Source of the DNA: Sciscionella marina DSM 45152
Lineage (GTDB): Bacteria > Actinomycetota > Actinomycetes > Mycobacteriales > Pseudonocardiaceae
NCBI RefSeq assembly: GCF_000379465.1
Contig: NZ_KB905381.1
Coordinates: forward strand, 776,878-840,877
Direction of reading: 5' to 3'
Length of the DNA stretch: 64,000 nucleotides
The translations under genes were made by a program, and so were the position numbers. Of the stretch, positions 27,370-36,382 are shown piece after piece. Every line of letters begins with the position of its first letter. The stretch's first letter is position 1. The notes beneath the pieces are model-generated. The model ran no database searches and was not told the origin of the DNA. It saw nothing but the letters and a program-made list of their open reading frames with translations.

Positions 27370-28037
27370 GCACACCCGAATCCGCGAGTACGGGAACCGC
27401 GGCGCACTGGTCCGGGGCCATGGGTGACCCGCTGCGGCTGGTGCTGCTGCGGCATGGGCAGACCGAACACTCGGTGCGCCGCTGCTACTCCGGGCGCGGG
27501 GACCCGGGCCTCACCGAGACCGGGCTGCGCCAGGCCGAGGCCGCCGCGCGCAGGCTCGGTGAGCTCGACGGAGTCGCCGCGGTGGTCAGCTCCCCGCTCG
27601 GGCGCGCGAGCCAGACCGCCCGCGCCGTCAGCGAGGCCACCGGGGCCGCGCTGGAGATCGACCAGGGACTGGTGGAGCTCGACTTCGGCGAATGGGAGGG
27701 GCTGACCTTCGGCGAGGCCGCTCGGCAGTACCCGGACGAACACCGCGACTGGTTGCGCGATCCCAGCGTGCCGACACCCGGCGGGGAAAGCTTCCAACAG
27801 GTGCACGAGCGGGTGCTCACCAGCCTCGGGAACCTCATCGAGCGCCGCGGCGGTGAGACCGTGGTGCTCGTCAGTCACGTGACCCCGATCAAGACGCTGC
27901 TGCGCATCGGGCTCGACGCCGGTCCTTCGGTGCTGTACCGCTGCCACCTCGACCTCGCGGGCATTTCCCGGGTGGACTTCTACCCGGACGGCAATGCCTC
28001 GGTCACCCTGGTCAACGACACCGCGCACCTGCACTGA
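27366..28037 (+). CDS. Histidine phosphatase (phosphoglycerate-mutase-like) without the RNase H domain
   Basis: 223 residues. The RHG motif is in LVLLRHGQTEHSVRRCYSG, the second catalytic His in VVLVSHVTPIKTLLR, and Glu in LVELDFGEWEGLTFGEA, as in CobC/GpmB-type acid phosphatases. In mycobacteria the syntenic Rv2228c has an RNase HI domain fused in front; here only about 20 residues precede the phosphatase, so that domain is absent. It is the last gene of the operon, overlapping the zinc-ribbon gene by 4 bp, and convergent with the flavin reductase. Confidence 0.9.
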   Translation: MSTPESASTGTAAHWSGAMGDPLRLVLLRHGQTEHSVRRCYSGRGDPGLTETGLRQAEAAARRLGELDGVAAVVSSPLGRASQTARAVSEATGAALEIDQGLVELDFGEWEGLTFGEAARQYPDEHRDWLRDPSVPTPGGESFQQVHERVLTSLGNLIERRGGETVVLVSHVTPIKTLLRIGLDAGPSVLYRCHLDLAGISRVDFYPDGNASVTLVNDTAHLH

Positions 28038-28046
28038 CCGGCACGC

Positions 28047-28595
28047 TCACGCGCTGAGGTCGCGGCTCCGGTTCGCCTGGGCGGCCAGCTCCGCGGTCAG
28101 CCTGCCCGCCGCGCCGCGCACCGCGGCCTCGGCGTCCTCGCGGATCCTGCCGTCCACGGTGAGCACCCCGGTCTCCTCGACGAAAGTGCCCTCGAGCAGT
28201 CGGCCCGCCCCGCGCGCGGCGAGCAGCGGGCGCAGCGCGTACTCCAGCGCGACGACCCGGCCCTGTACGCCGCCGGTGGCCACGGGCAGCACCGGTTTGC
28301 CCGCGAGCGCGTTGCGCGGCAGCAGTTCCAGGACGGACTGCACCAGCCCGCTGTAGCCCGCGCGGTGGATGTGCGCGGCGACGACGAGCGCGTCGGCCCT
28401 GGTCACCGCTCGGATCGCGGCGGCGAGCTCGGGCGCTCCGGTCTGCCCGCCGAGCAGGGCGACCGTGGGCAGCTCCCGCGCGGACACCACGGTCACCGTG
28501 TGGCCGAGCTCGCCGAGTACGAGGGCGAGGCGGTCGAACAGGGCGGCGGGCGCGGACGCGGGCGCGGGTGCGCCCGCGAGCAGGGTCAGCCTCAT
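28047..28595 (-). CDS. NAD(P)H-dependent FMN reductase (SsuE/MsuE-like)
   Basis: 182 residues. The flavodoxin-like fold starts MRLTLLAGAPAPASAPAALF, a variant of the usual GSPR-type FMN phosphate loop, and continues with ALVVAAHIHRAGYSGLVQSV and PVLPVATGG. It should supply reduced FMN to the coupled SfnG-like monooxygenase, whose stop codon it overlaps (ATGA). The two-gene unit is convergent with the phosphatase operon. Confidence 0.85.
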   Translation of the reverse strand: MRLTLLAGAPAPASAPAALFDRLALVLGELGHTVTVVSARELPTVALLGGQTGAPELAAAIRAVTRADALVVAAHIHRAGYSGLVQSVLELLPRNALAGKPVLPVATGGVQGRVVALEYALRPLLAARGAGRLLEGTFVEETGVLTVDGRIREDAEAAVRGAAGRLTAELAAQANRSRDLSA

Positions 28596-29722
28596 CGCGG
28601 GGCTCCGATCGGTTCGGCGGCCAGTTCGCGTTCCTTCTCCCGCACGATGGGGATCACCGTCTTCCCGAAATGTTCCAGGTCTTCGAGGTAGTGCAGGAAA
28701 CCGAGCAGGATCAGGTTCGCCCCGCGCCGCTTGTACTCGATGATCCGGTCGGCGACCTGTTCCGGGGTGCCGATGAGCCCGGTACGGAACCCGTCGTTGT
28801 ACTGCACCAGGTCCTCGAAGCCCGAGTCCGCCCACATTCCCTTGCCGTCCCCGGTCGCCTGGCCGGCCTGGCGGACCGATTCGCGGAAGCCGTTCACCGC
28901 GCCGGTGTCGGCCTTGTCGACGATCTCCCGCAGCAGTGCGCGGGCCTGCTGCTCGGTGTCCCGCACGATCGCGAACCCGTTGAGCCCGATGCGCACCGCG
29001 TGCCCGTTCTGCTCGGCGTACCCGCGGACGTCGGAGACCTGTTCGGTGAAGCCCTCGAAATCTTTTCCGTTCGACAAATACCAGTCGGATACCCGGCCGG
29101 CGAGCTTTCGCGCGGCGGTCGAATTACCGCCCTGGAATATCTCGGGATGCGCCCTTCCGGGTACCTCGGCCGGTTGCGGGCGGAGGCTGAAATCGTTGAT
29201 CCGGTAGAAATCGCCGCGAAAGGTGAAATTGGCGCCGGTCCACAACCCGCGGAGTATCCGGATGAATTCCTCGGTCCTGCGGTAGCGTTCGTCGTGTTCG
29301 AGCCACGGCTCGCCGAGTCCGGTGAACTCGTCTTTGAACCAGCCGGAGACGATGTTCACCGCGAAGCGGCCGCCGGAGAGCTGATCGGCGGTGATGCCGA
29401 ACTTGGCGAGGATCCCCGGATGCCACAGTCCCGGATGCGCGGCCACGATGAGCTTGAGTTTCTCGGTCGCGAACAGCAGTCCGAGGCTGAACGCGGCCGG
29501 ATCGTGCTGCTGGGCCGCGCCGTAGGAAGAGGCGTAGCGGACCTGGGAGAGCGCGTAGGAGAACCCGGAACGCTCGGCGAGCTTGGCGAGTTCGGTGTTG
29601 TAGTCGAAGCCCCAGTCGGTGCGCTGTTCGATGGTGCTGGTGACCAGGCCGCCGCTCACATTGGGCACCCAGTAGGCGAATTCGAGCGGCATGTCGAGGT
29701 ATGGATTGGGTGCAGCGGTCAT
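28592..29722 (-). CDS. sfnG: FMNH2-dependent dimethylsulfone monooxygenase (SfnG-like)
   Basis: 376 residues from the ATG at 29722, with GGAGG 6 nt upstream. It is a bacterial-luciferase-like TIM barrel with the SfnG-type N terminus PLEFAYWVPNVSGGLVTSTI, then SGWFKDEFTGLGEPWLEHDE, RYRRTEEFIRILRGLW and FQGGNSTAARKLAGRVSDWY. Such enzymes convert dimethylsulfone to methanesulfinate using reduced FMN, feeding sulfur assimilation during sulfate limitation. The partner reductase is the next gene. No alkanesulfonate ABC transporter is adjacent. Confidence 0.9.
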   Translation of the reverse strand: MTAAPNPYLDMPLEFAYWVPNVSGGLVTSTIEQRTDWGFDYNTELAKLAERSGFSYALSQVRYASSYGAAQQHDPAAFSLGLLFATEKLKLIVAAHPGLWHPGILAKFGITADQLSGGRFAVNIVSGWFKDEFTGLGEPWLEHDERYRRTEEFIRILRGLWTGANFTFRGDFYRINDFSLRPQPAEVPGRAHPEIFQGGNSTAARKLAGRVSDWYLSNGKDFEGFTEQVSDVRGYAEQNGHAVRIGLNGFAIVRDTEQQARALLREIVDKADTGAVNGFRESVRQAGQATGDGKGMWADSGFEDLVQYNDGFRTGLIGTPEQVADRIIEYKRRGANLILLGFLHYLEDLEHFGKTVIPIVREKERELAAEPIGAPR

Positions 29723-29893
29723 TGTTTTCCTCCGTTGCCGAATTGATTCCCTTTCCGAGATATTCGGTTCAGCGGCAGACGCCACCGGCAATACGGAGGA
29801 AATCGACGTATCGACGCCGGGTGAGGGGAATCATGATTCGCAGTAGAACAGCAGGAGGGCACCTCGGTCATCCGCGTCCATCCGGTGGGACGC

Positions 29894-29899
29894 TACACT
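29894..29899 (+). promoter_or_regulatory. -10 hexamer of RNase P RNA gene
   Basis: TACACT ends 7 nt before the first base of the predicted RNA, the correct distance for a stable-RNA promoter. A -35 is not obvious. Confidence 0.5.
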
Positions 29900-29906
29900 C
29901 GGTCTG

Positions 29907-30284
29907 CGAATGAGTCGGCCGGGCGGCCGCGGCGCGCGGTGTTCACCGGCGTCGAGGAAAGTCCGGACTCCACAGGGCAGGGTGGTTGCTAACGGCAACC
30001 CGGGGCGACCCGCGGGACAGTGCCACAGAAAACAGACCGCCTTCGCGCCGCCGGTTCCGGTGGCCGCGGAGGTAAGGGTGAAACGGCGGTGTAAGAGACC
30101 ACCAGCATCCCGGGCGACCGGGATGGCTCGGTAAACCCCACCCGGAGCAAGGCCAGACGCAGGCGGATGGCCCGTCCATGCCTGCGGGTAGGCCGCTGGA
30201 GCCTGTCGGTGACGGCAGGTCGAGATGGATGGCCGCCACCCGCGCGAGCGGGTACAGGATCCGGCTTACAGGCCGGCTCATTCG
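29907..30284 (+). ncRNA. rnpB: RNase P RNA, bacterial type A
   Basis: About 378 nt. The universally conserved GAGGAAAGTCCGGACTCC lies at 29955-29972, followed by ACAGTGCCACAGAAA and GGTAAGGGTGAAACGG, then GTAAACCCCACCCGGAGCAA. The 3' end GGCCGGCTCATTCG pairs with the 5' CGAATGAGTCGGCC to close helix P1, which fixes the ends. It is the catalytic RNA that matures tRNA 5' ends. End positions may be off by a few nucleotides. Confidence 0.95.
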
Positions 30285-30676
30285 CCCAAGACCGTCCCCG
30301 GGCCCACCGGACCGAGCCGGACCGAGTCCCGGTGTGTCTCCGATCTCCGTGCGATATCGTGCGCTCCGCACGAACCGGGGCCGCCCCGGGGTCAGCGGCG
30401 CCGCGCTCGCCTGCGCGGATCGGCGGATGACTCTCAGTGGTCAAGATTCGATTGCGATGATCGGGTGACGAGCATTTCACTCTCACCCGGTTTCTGCCGA
30501 TGATAGAGAAGGCTGACCATGCGCGCGCACCGAAGCGACTGGGCCAGGAGGTCGTTCACCGACTCGGGGCGACCCCCTTGCTACGCAAGGTTGCGACACG
30601 GTGTACTCGTGTGTGGCAGCGGCAGTACGGGACGCAATGCACGGGCAAACCGCCGAACGATGACCGGGAGCGCACG
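30285..30676 (+). other. Gene-free gap between rnpB and the T4SS-like operon
   Basis: 392 bp with no supportable gene. It contains a GGGTGA/TCACCC inverted repeat near 30463-30488 and a short perfect hairpin, CCTTGC-TAC-GCAAGG, near 30579-30593. The operon promoter should lie here; a GATGATAGAG stretch near 30499 is a possible -10. No integrase, attachment-site duplicate or tRNA was seen. Confidence 0.4.
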
Positions 30677-30952
30677 ATGATCGCCAGAGTCCATGACCAG
30701 CTGAGCTCGGTTCTTGCGGCAGGTGAGCTCGGCACCGGGGGCATCCAGAACTGGATCGTGAACAACATGATCCCGCTGCTGCTGCTCGCGGTCGCGCTGC
30801 TGCTGCTGTGGATGGGTGGCGGGCGAGGTGACAACGCCGGTGTGATGAAGCGGCTCGCCGGGGTCTTCGTCGCACTCGGCATCATCGGCCTCGCCCTGAC
30901 CGGAGCCGGGGTGCATGTCAGCGAATGGCTTGCCGGCCTGTTCACCACCTGA
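30677..30952 (+). CDS. Small two-TM protein, VirB2/pilin-like candidate
   Basis: 91 residues from the ATG at 30677; GGGAG lies 7 nt upstream. Two hydrophobic helices (about residues 31-50, MIPLLLLAVALLLLWMGG, and 58-80, RLAGVFVALGIIGLALTGAG) are separated by a short Gly/Asp/Arg loop. Size, topology and position as first gene before a VirB3-like and a VirB4-like gene resemble T4SS pilin-type or TrbC-like subunits, but there is no diagnostic sequence motif. A generic small membrane subunit is equally possible. Confidence 0.55.
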   Translation: MIARVHDQLSSVLAAGELGTGGIQNWIVNNMIPLLLLAVALLLLWMGGGRGDNAGVMKRLAGVFVALGIIGLALTGAGVHVSEWLAGLFTT

Positions 30953-30983
30953 CCCGATCCACTGGACATAGGTAGCGCTCAAC

Positions 30984-31388
30984 GTGCAAGTTCGTACCGA
31001 TGACGAGGTCTATCGGGTCGATGCCGTCTGGCTCGGCCCGCCCAAGGTCACCTTCCCGTGGCGCGCCCGCTACGTAGCCTGGGGCGTCGGGTTGCTGATG
31101 TTTCTGCTGGTGCTCGTCGTCGAGAAAGAGATCGGCATCGGCATCGGGTTCTTCCCGCTCGCCTGGGGCATGATCGTCACCGTGGTGCTCACCCGGCTGA
31201 TCTGCGGCCGGATCACGCACGAACGCCCGCTGTCCGCGGTGCTGGCGATGGCCAGCCGCGAGCTCAGCTCTCCCCGTGAACGCACCCGTGCGACCGGGGG
31301 CGCGGCCAGCGCCGCCCGGGTCCGGGTCAACGAGGCACGGCCGCGCCCGAAACGAACCCAGCGAAAGGAAGGCGTGCACGGTGGCTAA
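30984..31388 (+). CDS. Two-TM protein, VirB3/PrgI-position membrane subunit
   Basis: 134 residues with a GTG start. A short N-terminal strand region (VRTDDEVYRVDAVWLGPPKV) is followed by two adjacent hydrophobic helices (about 33-50 and 52-75) and a basic cytoplasmic C-terminal tail. It directly precedes and overlaps by 8 bp the VirB4-like ATPase gene, the place normally held by VirB3/TrbD/PrgI-type proteins that anchor the ATPase. Function is inferred from gene order and topology only. Confidence 0.55.
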   Translation: MQVRTDDEVYRVDAVWLGPPKVTFPWRARYVAWGVGLLMFLLVLVVEKEIGIGIGFFPLAWGMIVTVVLTRLICGRITHERPLSAVLAMASRELSSPRERTRATGGAASAARVRVNEARPRPKRTQRKEGVHGG

Positions 31389-34194
31389 CCGGTCGCGACG
31401 CAAGCGCGGCGAAGCCCGGCTACCCGGCGAGCGGGCGATTCCCTCGTACACACCGTCCATCGCGACCAGGTCCATCGACGGGCATCTGGTGCGCAACGGT
31501 CAGGACGTGTACGCCTGGTACCGGCTCGCCCCGCAGCGCTGGTCGTTCCGCTCGGACTCGCAGCGCCAGGACCTCATCGCGGCCATCGCGGGCCAGTACT
31601 CGGAGCTGCAGGGCCGCTGGATGCATCTGCGGGTCACCACCCGGCCCTACCCGATCCGGATGTGGGCCGAGGCACACGTGCACAACGCGATCAACCGGCT
31701 CCCGGACACCGGCGGGGCGCTCAGCTTCGACGACTACCTGGTCGGGGAACAGCGCCAGCTGCTCGGCCGCTCCATGGCGGAGAAAGAGGTCTACCTGGGA
31801 GTCCAGGTGCAGACCCGCAACATGATGGACCGCGCGGTGGAACGCGCCGCCCCGGTGCTGCGCAAGGTGTTCCCCACGGCGATCGACGCCGAGCTCATGG
31901 CCCTGGACTCGGAGGTCGAACACCTGGACCAGGTGATCGGCTCCGCGGGCCTCGAAGGAGCCCCGGTCACCGCGGACGAGATGTCCTGGCTGATGCACCG
32001 CTCCTGCTCGCTCGGCCTTCCCGCGCCGCGCAGCCTGCCCGCGGTGCCCACCGGGTCCTGGGAACCCGAGGACCTGGCCAGCTTCACCGATGCGGCCGAC
32101 TTCCACACCGAGCCCTATTCGCCCACGGTCACCGTGCGCGGGCGCACCGGTTCCAATGCCGGGGTGAGCAGGCATGTCACCGTGCTGAACGTCGGGCTCA
32201 TGCACGGCCTGCAGATCCCGGAGATCGACGATCCCTGGGTGCAGCGTTCCGACCGGCTCGCCGCGCCCGTGGAGTGGTCCGCGCGCATCTACGTGCGCAA
32301 ACCCGAGGATGTCTCCGGTGAACTGCAGCGGCAGATGAACAAGGTGCGCTCCCAGGTCCGGCACTACACCGACGAGCACGAGCTCGAGCCGCCGCAGTCG
32401 CTGGCCCGCCAGGCATCCCGGGTGCTCGAGATCGACGACGAGATGACCTCCGGATTCACCGCGCTGGCCACCCGGGTGCGCTCCTGGTGGCGGCTCGCGG
32501 TCTCCGGGCAGAACGAGCGCGAATCGCTGCGCCTCGCCCAGCAGTTGCTCGAGCTCTACAAACCGAAGGTGGCCATCGAGCACCCCGAGGCGCAGTACGC
32601 GCTGGCCCGCGAATTCATCCCGGGCGAGCCGCTGGCGAACTCCGCCTACCTGCGCCGCGGTTCGGTGGTGTGGCTGGCCTCCTCGGTGCCGACCGCGACC
32701 GCGGAGGTGGGAGACCGGCGGGGCATTCTGCTCGGTGAGACCTGCACCGCTACCCGGCGCCCGGTGGCCTGGGACCCGTGGATGGCCCAGGAGATCAGGG
32801 ACGGGTCCGGGCTGACCGCCATGGTGGCCGGCCTCGGTGGCGGGAAGTCCTTCCTCGGCGGCGGGATCGTGTACAAGACGCTGCGCGCCGGGGCCCACTG
32901 GACGCTGCTGGATCCCTCGGGACCGCTGTCCAAACTGTGCGAGCTGCCCGAGCTGCGGCCCTACGCGCGGCCGATCAACCTGCTCAACGCCGATCCGGGG
33001 ATCCTCAACCCGTACCGCGTCGTCGCCGAGCCGCAACTCGAGCACTTCATGGACGAGGAGGACCCGGAACGCGCGTGGCGGCGGGAGAAGGCGCTGACCG
33101 CGGCGACCAGGCGACGGCTCGTGCTCGACGTGCTCTCCGGCCTGCTGCCCTATGAGCTCGCCCGCCAGCCGCAGACCAGGATCGTGCTGCTGCGCGCGGT
33201 GCGCACGGTCGGCGGGCGCGCGGACGCCTCCCCGCAGGAGGTCTTCGACGCGCTGCGCCGGGACGCGTCCGAGCACCACGAACACGCGGTCGTGGTCGCG
33301 GACTTCCTCGACGAGATGCGCGAACGGATGTCGCTGCTCATCCCGGACCGGGACGCCGACCCGTACTCGGAGAGCCGGGACGACCGGCTGACCGTGCTGA
33401 CCATGGCCGGGATGACCCTGCCCAAGGACGGCACCGGCCGCGAACACTGGACCGACGCGGAGGCGCTCTCGGTCGAGCTGCTCAACCTCGCCGCCTGGCT
33501 CACCCAGCGCTCCATCTACGACCAGCCCAAGGATCTGCGCAAGGGTGTGTGGATCGACGAGGCGTTCTTCCTCTCCGAGGTACCGACCGGGCGAGTGCTG
33601 ATGAACCGGTTCGCCCGCGACTCCCGTAAGTGGAACGTGCGCGTGCTGCTGTCCAGCCAGGTCCCCGACGACTTCCTGAAGATGCAGGGCTTCGTCTCGC
33701 TGCTGGACTCGGTGTTCGTGGGCCGGCTGGACGACGAGAACGCCCAGTCGGACGCGCTGCGGCTGCTGAAGGTGCCGGTCGGCGCGGGATACGAGCAGGT
33801 CGTCGCCTCGCTCGGGCGCCGCCCCGGCGGGCAGAACCGCCAGATCGAGCGCGACTATGCGCCGCGCCAGTTCATCTTCGCCGACGGTGCGGGCGGGGTG
33901 GAGCGGATCCGGATCGACTTTTCCGGTGAACACCTGCAGCATCTGCGCGGCACCCTGGACACCACCCCGGGTACCCGGGAGCCCGCGCAGGTCGCGGAGG
34001 TGCCGCCGGAGGCGAGCGTCACCGAGCAGCTGCCCGGCCAGGAGCCGGGCAATCTGGACGCGGAGCTCGCCGCCGAACTCGATGTCGGGCTCGAGCACGA
34101 GTACCAGTACGACGAGGCCTATCCCGCCAACGGGCACAGAACCGCGAGTTCCTCGGCCCCGTGGCAGCGAAGCGGTGGTGGGGAACGCGGATGA
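31381..34194 (+). CDS. VirB4/TraC-like T4SS ATPase
   Basis: 937 residues from the GTG at 31381, with AAGGAAGG upstream; it overlaps the previous gene by 8 bp. The N-terminal half is the membrane-associated adaptor part. The C-terminal half is a RecA-like HerA/VirB4 motor: Walker A GLGGGKS near 484-490 and Walker B GVWIDEAFFLSE near 723-728, followed by RFARDSRKWNVRVLLSSQVP (sensor/Gln motif). VirB4 ATPases energise assembly and substrate transfer in type IV secretion systems. The stop overlaps the ATG of a repeat-derived ORF (ATGA). Confidence 0.85.
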   Translation: MANRSRRKRGEARLPGERAIPSYTPSIATRSIDGHLVRNGQDVYAWYRLAPQRWSFRSDSQRQDLIAAIAGQYSELQGRWMHLRVTTRPYPIRMWAEAHVHNAINRLPDTGGALSFDDYLVGEQRQLLGRSMAEKEVYLGVQVQTRNMMDRAVERAAPVLRKVFPTAIDAELMALDSEVEHLDQVIGSAGLEGAPVTADEMSWLMHRSCSLGLPAPRSLPAVPTGSWEPEDLASFTDAADFHTEPYSPTVTVRGRTGSNAGVSRHVTVLNVGLMHGLQIPEIDDPWVQRSDRLAAPVEWSARIYVRKPEDVSGELQRQMNKVRSQVRHYTDEHELEPPQSLARQASRVLEIDDEMTSGFTALATRVRSWWRLAVSGQNERESLRLAQQLLELYKPKVAIEHPEAQYALAREFIPGEPLANSAYLRRGSVVWLASSVPTATAEVGDRRGILLGETCTATRRPVAWDPWMAQEIRDGSGLTAMVAGLGGGKSFLGGGIVYKTLRAGAHWTLLDPSGPLSKLCELPELRPYARPINLLNADPGILNPYRVVAEPQLEHFMDEEDPERAWRREKALTAATRRRLVLDVLSGLLPYELARQPQTRIVLLRAVRTVGGRADASPQEVFDALRRDASEHHEHAVVVADFLDEMRERMSLLIPDRDADPYSESRDDRLTVLTMAGMTLPKDGTGREHWTDAEALSVELLNLAAWLTQRSIYDQPKDLRKGVWIDEAFFLSEVPTGRVLMNRFARDSRKWNVRVLLSSQVPDDFLKMQGFVSLLDSVFVGRLDDENAQSDALRLLKVPVGAGYEQVVASLGRRPGGQNRQIERDYAPRQFIFADGAGGVERIRIDFSGEHLQHLRGTLDTTPGTREPAQVAEVPPEASVTEQLPGQEPGNLDAELAAELDVGLEHEYQYDEAYPANGHRTASSSAPWQRSGGGERG

Positions 34195-34343
34195 GCGAGT
34201 CTGCGAGCGAATCGAGGACACCGCGCCTGGGCGAAGCGCCGAGCTCCCCCAGGGAGCGAGAGCATCTGAGCGAGCCTGCGAGCGAATCGAGGACACCGCG
34301 CCTGGGCGAAGCGCCGAGCTCCCCCAGGGAGCGAGAGCGATGA
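34191..34343 (+). CDS. Repeat-encoded small ORF coupled at both ends by ATGA
   Basis: A 50-codon frame made entirely of two copies of a 75-bp repeat (each encoding SE-ASESRTPRLGEAPSSP-RERE). Its ATG overlaps the VirB4-like stop and its own TGA overlaps the ATG of the next gene, so ribosomes could pass from gene to gene. Whether the peptide has a function is doubtful. The arrangement looks like an insertion that preserved translational coupling. Confidence 0.35.
   Translation: MSESASESRTPRLGEAPSSPREREHLSEPASESRTPRLGEAPSSPRERER
34194..34343 (+). repeat. Tandem 75-bp junction repeat (family A, two copies)
   Basis: Two nearly identical 75-bp units (34194-34268 and 34269-34343) sit exactly between the VirB4-like and TrbL-like genes, flanked on both sides by ATGAG. 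Units contain GAGCGAG-CTGCGAGCGAATC at the start and CAGGGAGCGAGAGC at the end. They align with the family C repeats at 55.8-56.5 kb (shared CGAGC-TGCGAG, then CGA-G-ACAC-GCG). Confidence 0.9.
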
Positions 34344-36373
34344 GTCCGGCGCTGATCGTGCTGCTTGTCGCCTGCGCATACGGCGCATGGCGGTTCTACC
34401 GGCACCGGCGCAAGGCCGGTCCGGCACCGCGCCCCGGGCGCCGGACCGGAAGAAAACGCAATCTGCTCGCCGTCGTCGGGATCGTGGCGGTGCAGCTGGT
34501 GCTGCTCACCCCGAGCGCGAGCGCGGCGGGCTGTGGCGAGGCCCCGAATCCCGAGCGCCCCGGTGCGGGCATGGTCGGCGCGATCGACCCGCCCGCGCTC
34601 GATCACGGCGATCCGATCAAGGGCAACTACGGCAAGTACGGGTATGCGGGTACGCGGTGGAACGTGTACCAGGCCCCGGCGACCCCGTGCATTCCCGACC
34701 CGACCGCGACCATCGACACCTGGGCGGGCAACCAGCTCTTCGACATGGGCAAGAACGTGGTCGGTGCGACGAACTCGCTGCATTACGCGATGCTCTCGCA
34801 GGACTCGATGCTTGCCCCGCTGGACGACGCCGTGGAGAACGGGGCGAAGACGTTCTTCAACAACGTCTACGTGCAGTGGTTCGGGGTCGCCGCGCTGATC
34901 CTGGCGGTGATGCTGTTCCGCTATATCTGGAACGGCGACCTGGCCAATATCGGGCGGCGCGGACTGTGGGCCCTTGCCGGGATGTGGCTCGCCGCCTCGG
35001 TGTTCACCGTGACCGGGGTGTACCAGACGATCGATGCCACGCTGATCAAGACCACCTCGCAGATCCAGGGCGGGTTCATCAGCGGCGAGGCTTCGAAGGA
35101 TCAGCGCGACCAGTTGCCGAACTCGCTCTACGACAACGTGGTGTACACGAACTGGCTGCGCGGCGAGTTCGGCGATCCCAACTCGGACAACGCGAAGCGC
35201 TACGGCCCGCAGCTGCTCGACGACCAGGCATGGACCAAGACCGATGTGAGCTCGGCCAACGATCAGGCCAAGGTCGAGGCGAAGGCCAATGACTACAAGG
35301 CGCTTCCGGACAAGCTGGGCACCGACAAGGGCTTCTTCATGGGCACCGACGGGTCCCGCACCGGTTCGGGCTTCCTGGCGATGTTCCAGGGCTTTGCTTA
35401 TGCCCTGTTCCAGTTGTTGGCGAAGGCGGCGGTGCTGCTCGCCCAAGTGCTGATCCGGATCCTCATCCTCGCCTCACCGCTGATCGGCCTGGTCGCGATG
35501 GTGATGCCGGACCTGCTGCGCAAGGTGGCCCGTGCCGCCGGTGCGGTGCTGTTGCTGGTGCTGGCCTTCTCCGCGATGGCCGGGGCGCACGCGCTGCTGC
35601 TGCAGCAGATCTTCGACGCCTCGAACAAGCTCTCGCTGATCGCCCAGATGTTGCTGGCCACCCTGATCACCGGGATCTTCCTGCTCATCGGCAAACCGGT
35701 GCGCCGGATGCGTCAGATGGTCGAGCTCGCGGTCGGCGGAAACGGCCTGGCGACCCCGTTCGGGCGCGGGCTGTTCAACCGGTTCCGCACAAGGGGCGGG
35801 GAGCATTCGGCGAGCCCGCAGGAAGCGTTCTGGGACAACGTCTCCGGTGCCGGCGAGGGGACCCCGGATGTCCCGTTGCTCGGCAGGGGAATGCGGGGCA
35901 GGCGCGGGCGTCCCGAGGGCGTGCACGGCGGGACGGCGGGTGCCGCGACCGGTGCGGCCGCCGGTGCCGCGGCGGGCATGATGACCGCGACCGCGACCCG
36001 GTTGGACACCGACAAGGCGGCCGAGCGCGCCAATGCGCTCGGTGCGCAGGCCCGCACGGGCATCGGCGGAATCGGTGCCGCGGCGGCCTATCCGGCCTAT
36101 CGCGGGCCGAGCACGGCGCTGCTTCCGGCGGGCGCGAGCAGGGTCACCGACAGCTTCCCCACGGTGGATTCCGCATGGGACAACGACGAATCGGTCGTCG
36201 TGCCGTCCTCGGTCGTCACTCCGAGCGGCAAGCCGGTGACGGCCCGGGCGACCCAGCCGCGCGCGACCGAGCCCGAGCTCGTCGGTGGCGAGCAGGTCTA
36301 CGTGCTCTACCGGCCCTCGCGCGGATTCGAGACCGGCGACGGGCACTCGGCCCGCGGCAATGGAAGGCAGTAA
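34340..36373 (+). CDS. TrbL/VirB6-like polytopic T4SS membrane protein
   Basis: 677 residues from the ATG at 34340. Hydrophobic helices lie near 3-18, 41-57, 181-197, 208-226, 354-390 (a pair), 400-421 and 432-451. A soluble loop at 60-175 begins just after an SASA-A-Cys sequence. The C-terminal 200 residues are Gly/Ala-rich and disordered, with GAATGAAAGAAAG. This is the general plan of TrbL/VirB6 channel subunits. It follows the VirB4-like ATPase and the junction repeat. Assignment rests on topology and gene order; there is no single diagnostic motif. Confidence 0.65.
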   Translation: MSPALIVLLVACAYGAWRFYRHRRKAGPAPRPGRRTGRKRNLLAVVGIVAVQLVLLTPSASAAGCGEAPNPERPGAGMVGAIDPPALDHGDPIKGNYGKYGYAGTRWNVYQAPATPCIPDPTATIDTWAGNQLFDMGKNVVGATNSLHYAMLSQDSMLAPLDDAVENGAKTFFNNVYVQWFGVAALILAVMLFRYIWNGDLANIGRRGLWALAGMWLAASVFTVTGVYQTIDATLIKTTSQIQGGFISGEASKDQRDQLPNSLYDNVVYTNWLRGEFGDPNSDNAKRYGPQLLDDQAWTKTDVSSANDQAKVEAKANDYKALPDKLGTDKGFFMGTDGSRTGSGFLAMFQGFAYALFQLLAKAAVLLAQVLIRILILASPLIGLVAMVMPDLLRKVARAAGAVLLLVLAFSAMAGAHALLLQQIFDASNKLSLIAQMLLATLITGIFLLIGKPVRRMRQMVELAVGGNGLATPFGRGLFNRFRTRGGEHSASPQEAFWDNVSGAGEGTPDVPLLGRGMRGRRGRPEGVHGGTAGAATGAAAGAAAGMMTATATRLDTDKAAERANALGAQARTGIGGIGAAAAYPAYRGPSTALLPAGASRVTDSFPTVDSAWDNDESVVVPSSVVTPSGKPVTARATQPRATEPELVGGEQVYVLYRPSRGFETGDGHSARGNGRQ

Positions 36374-36382
36374 GGAGTAGCG

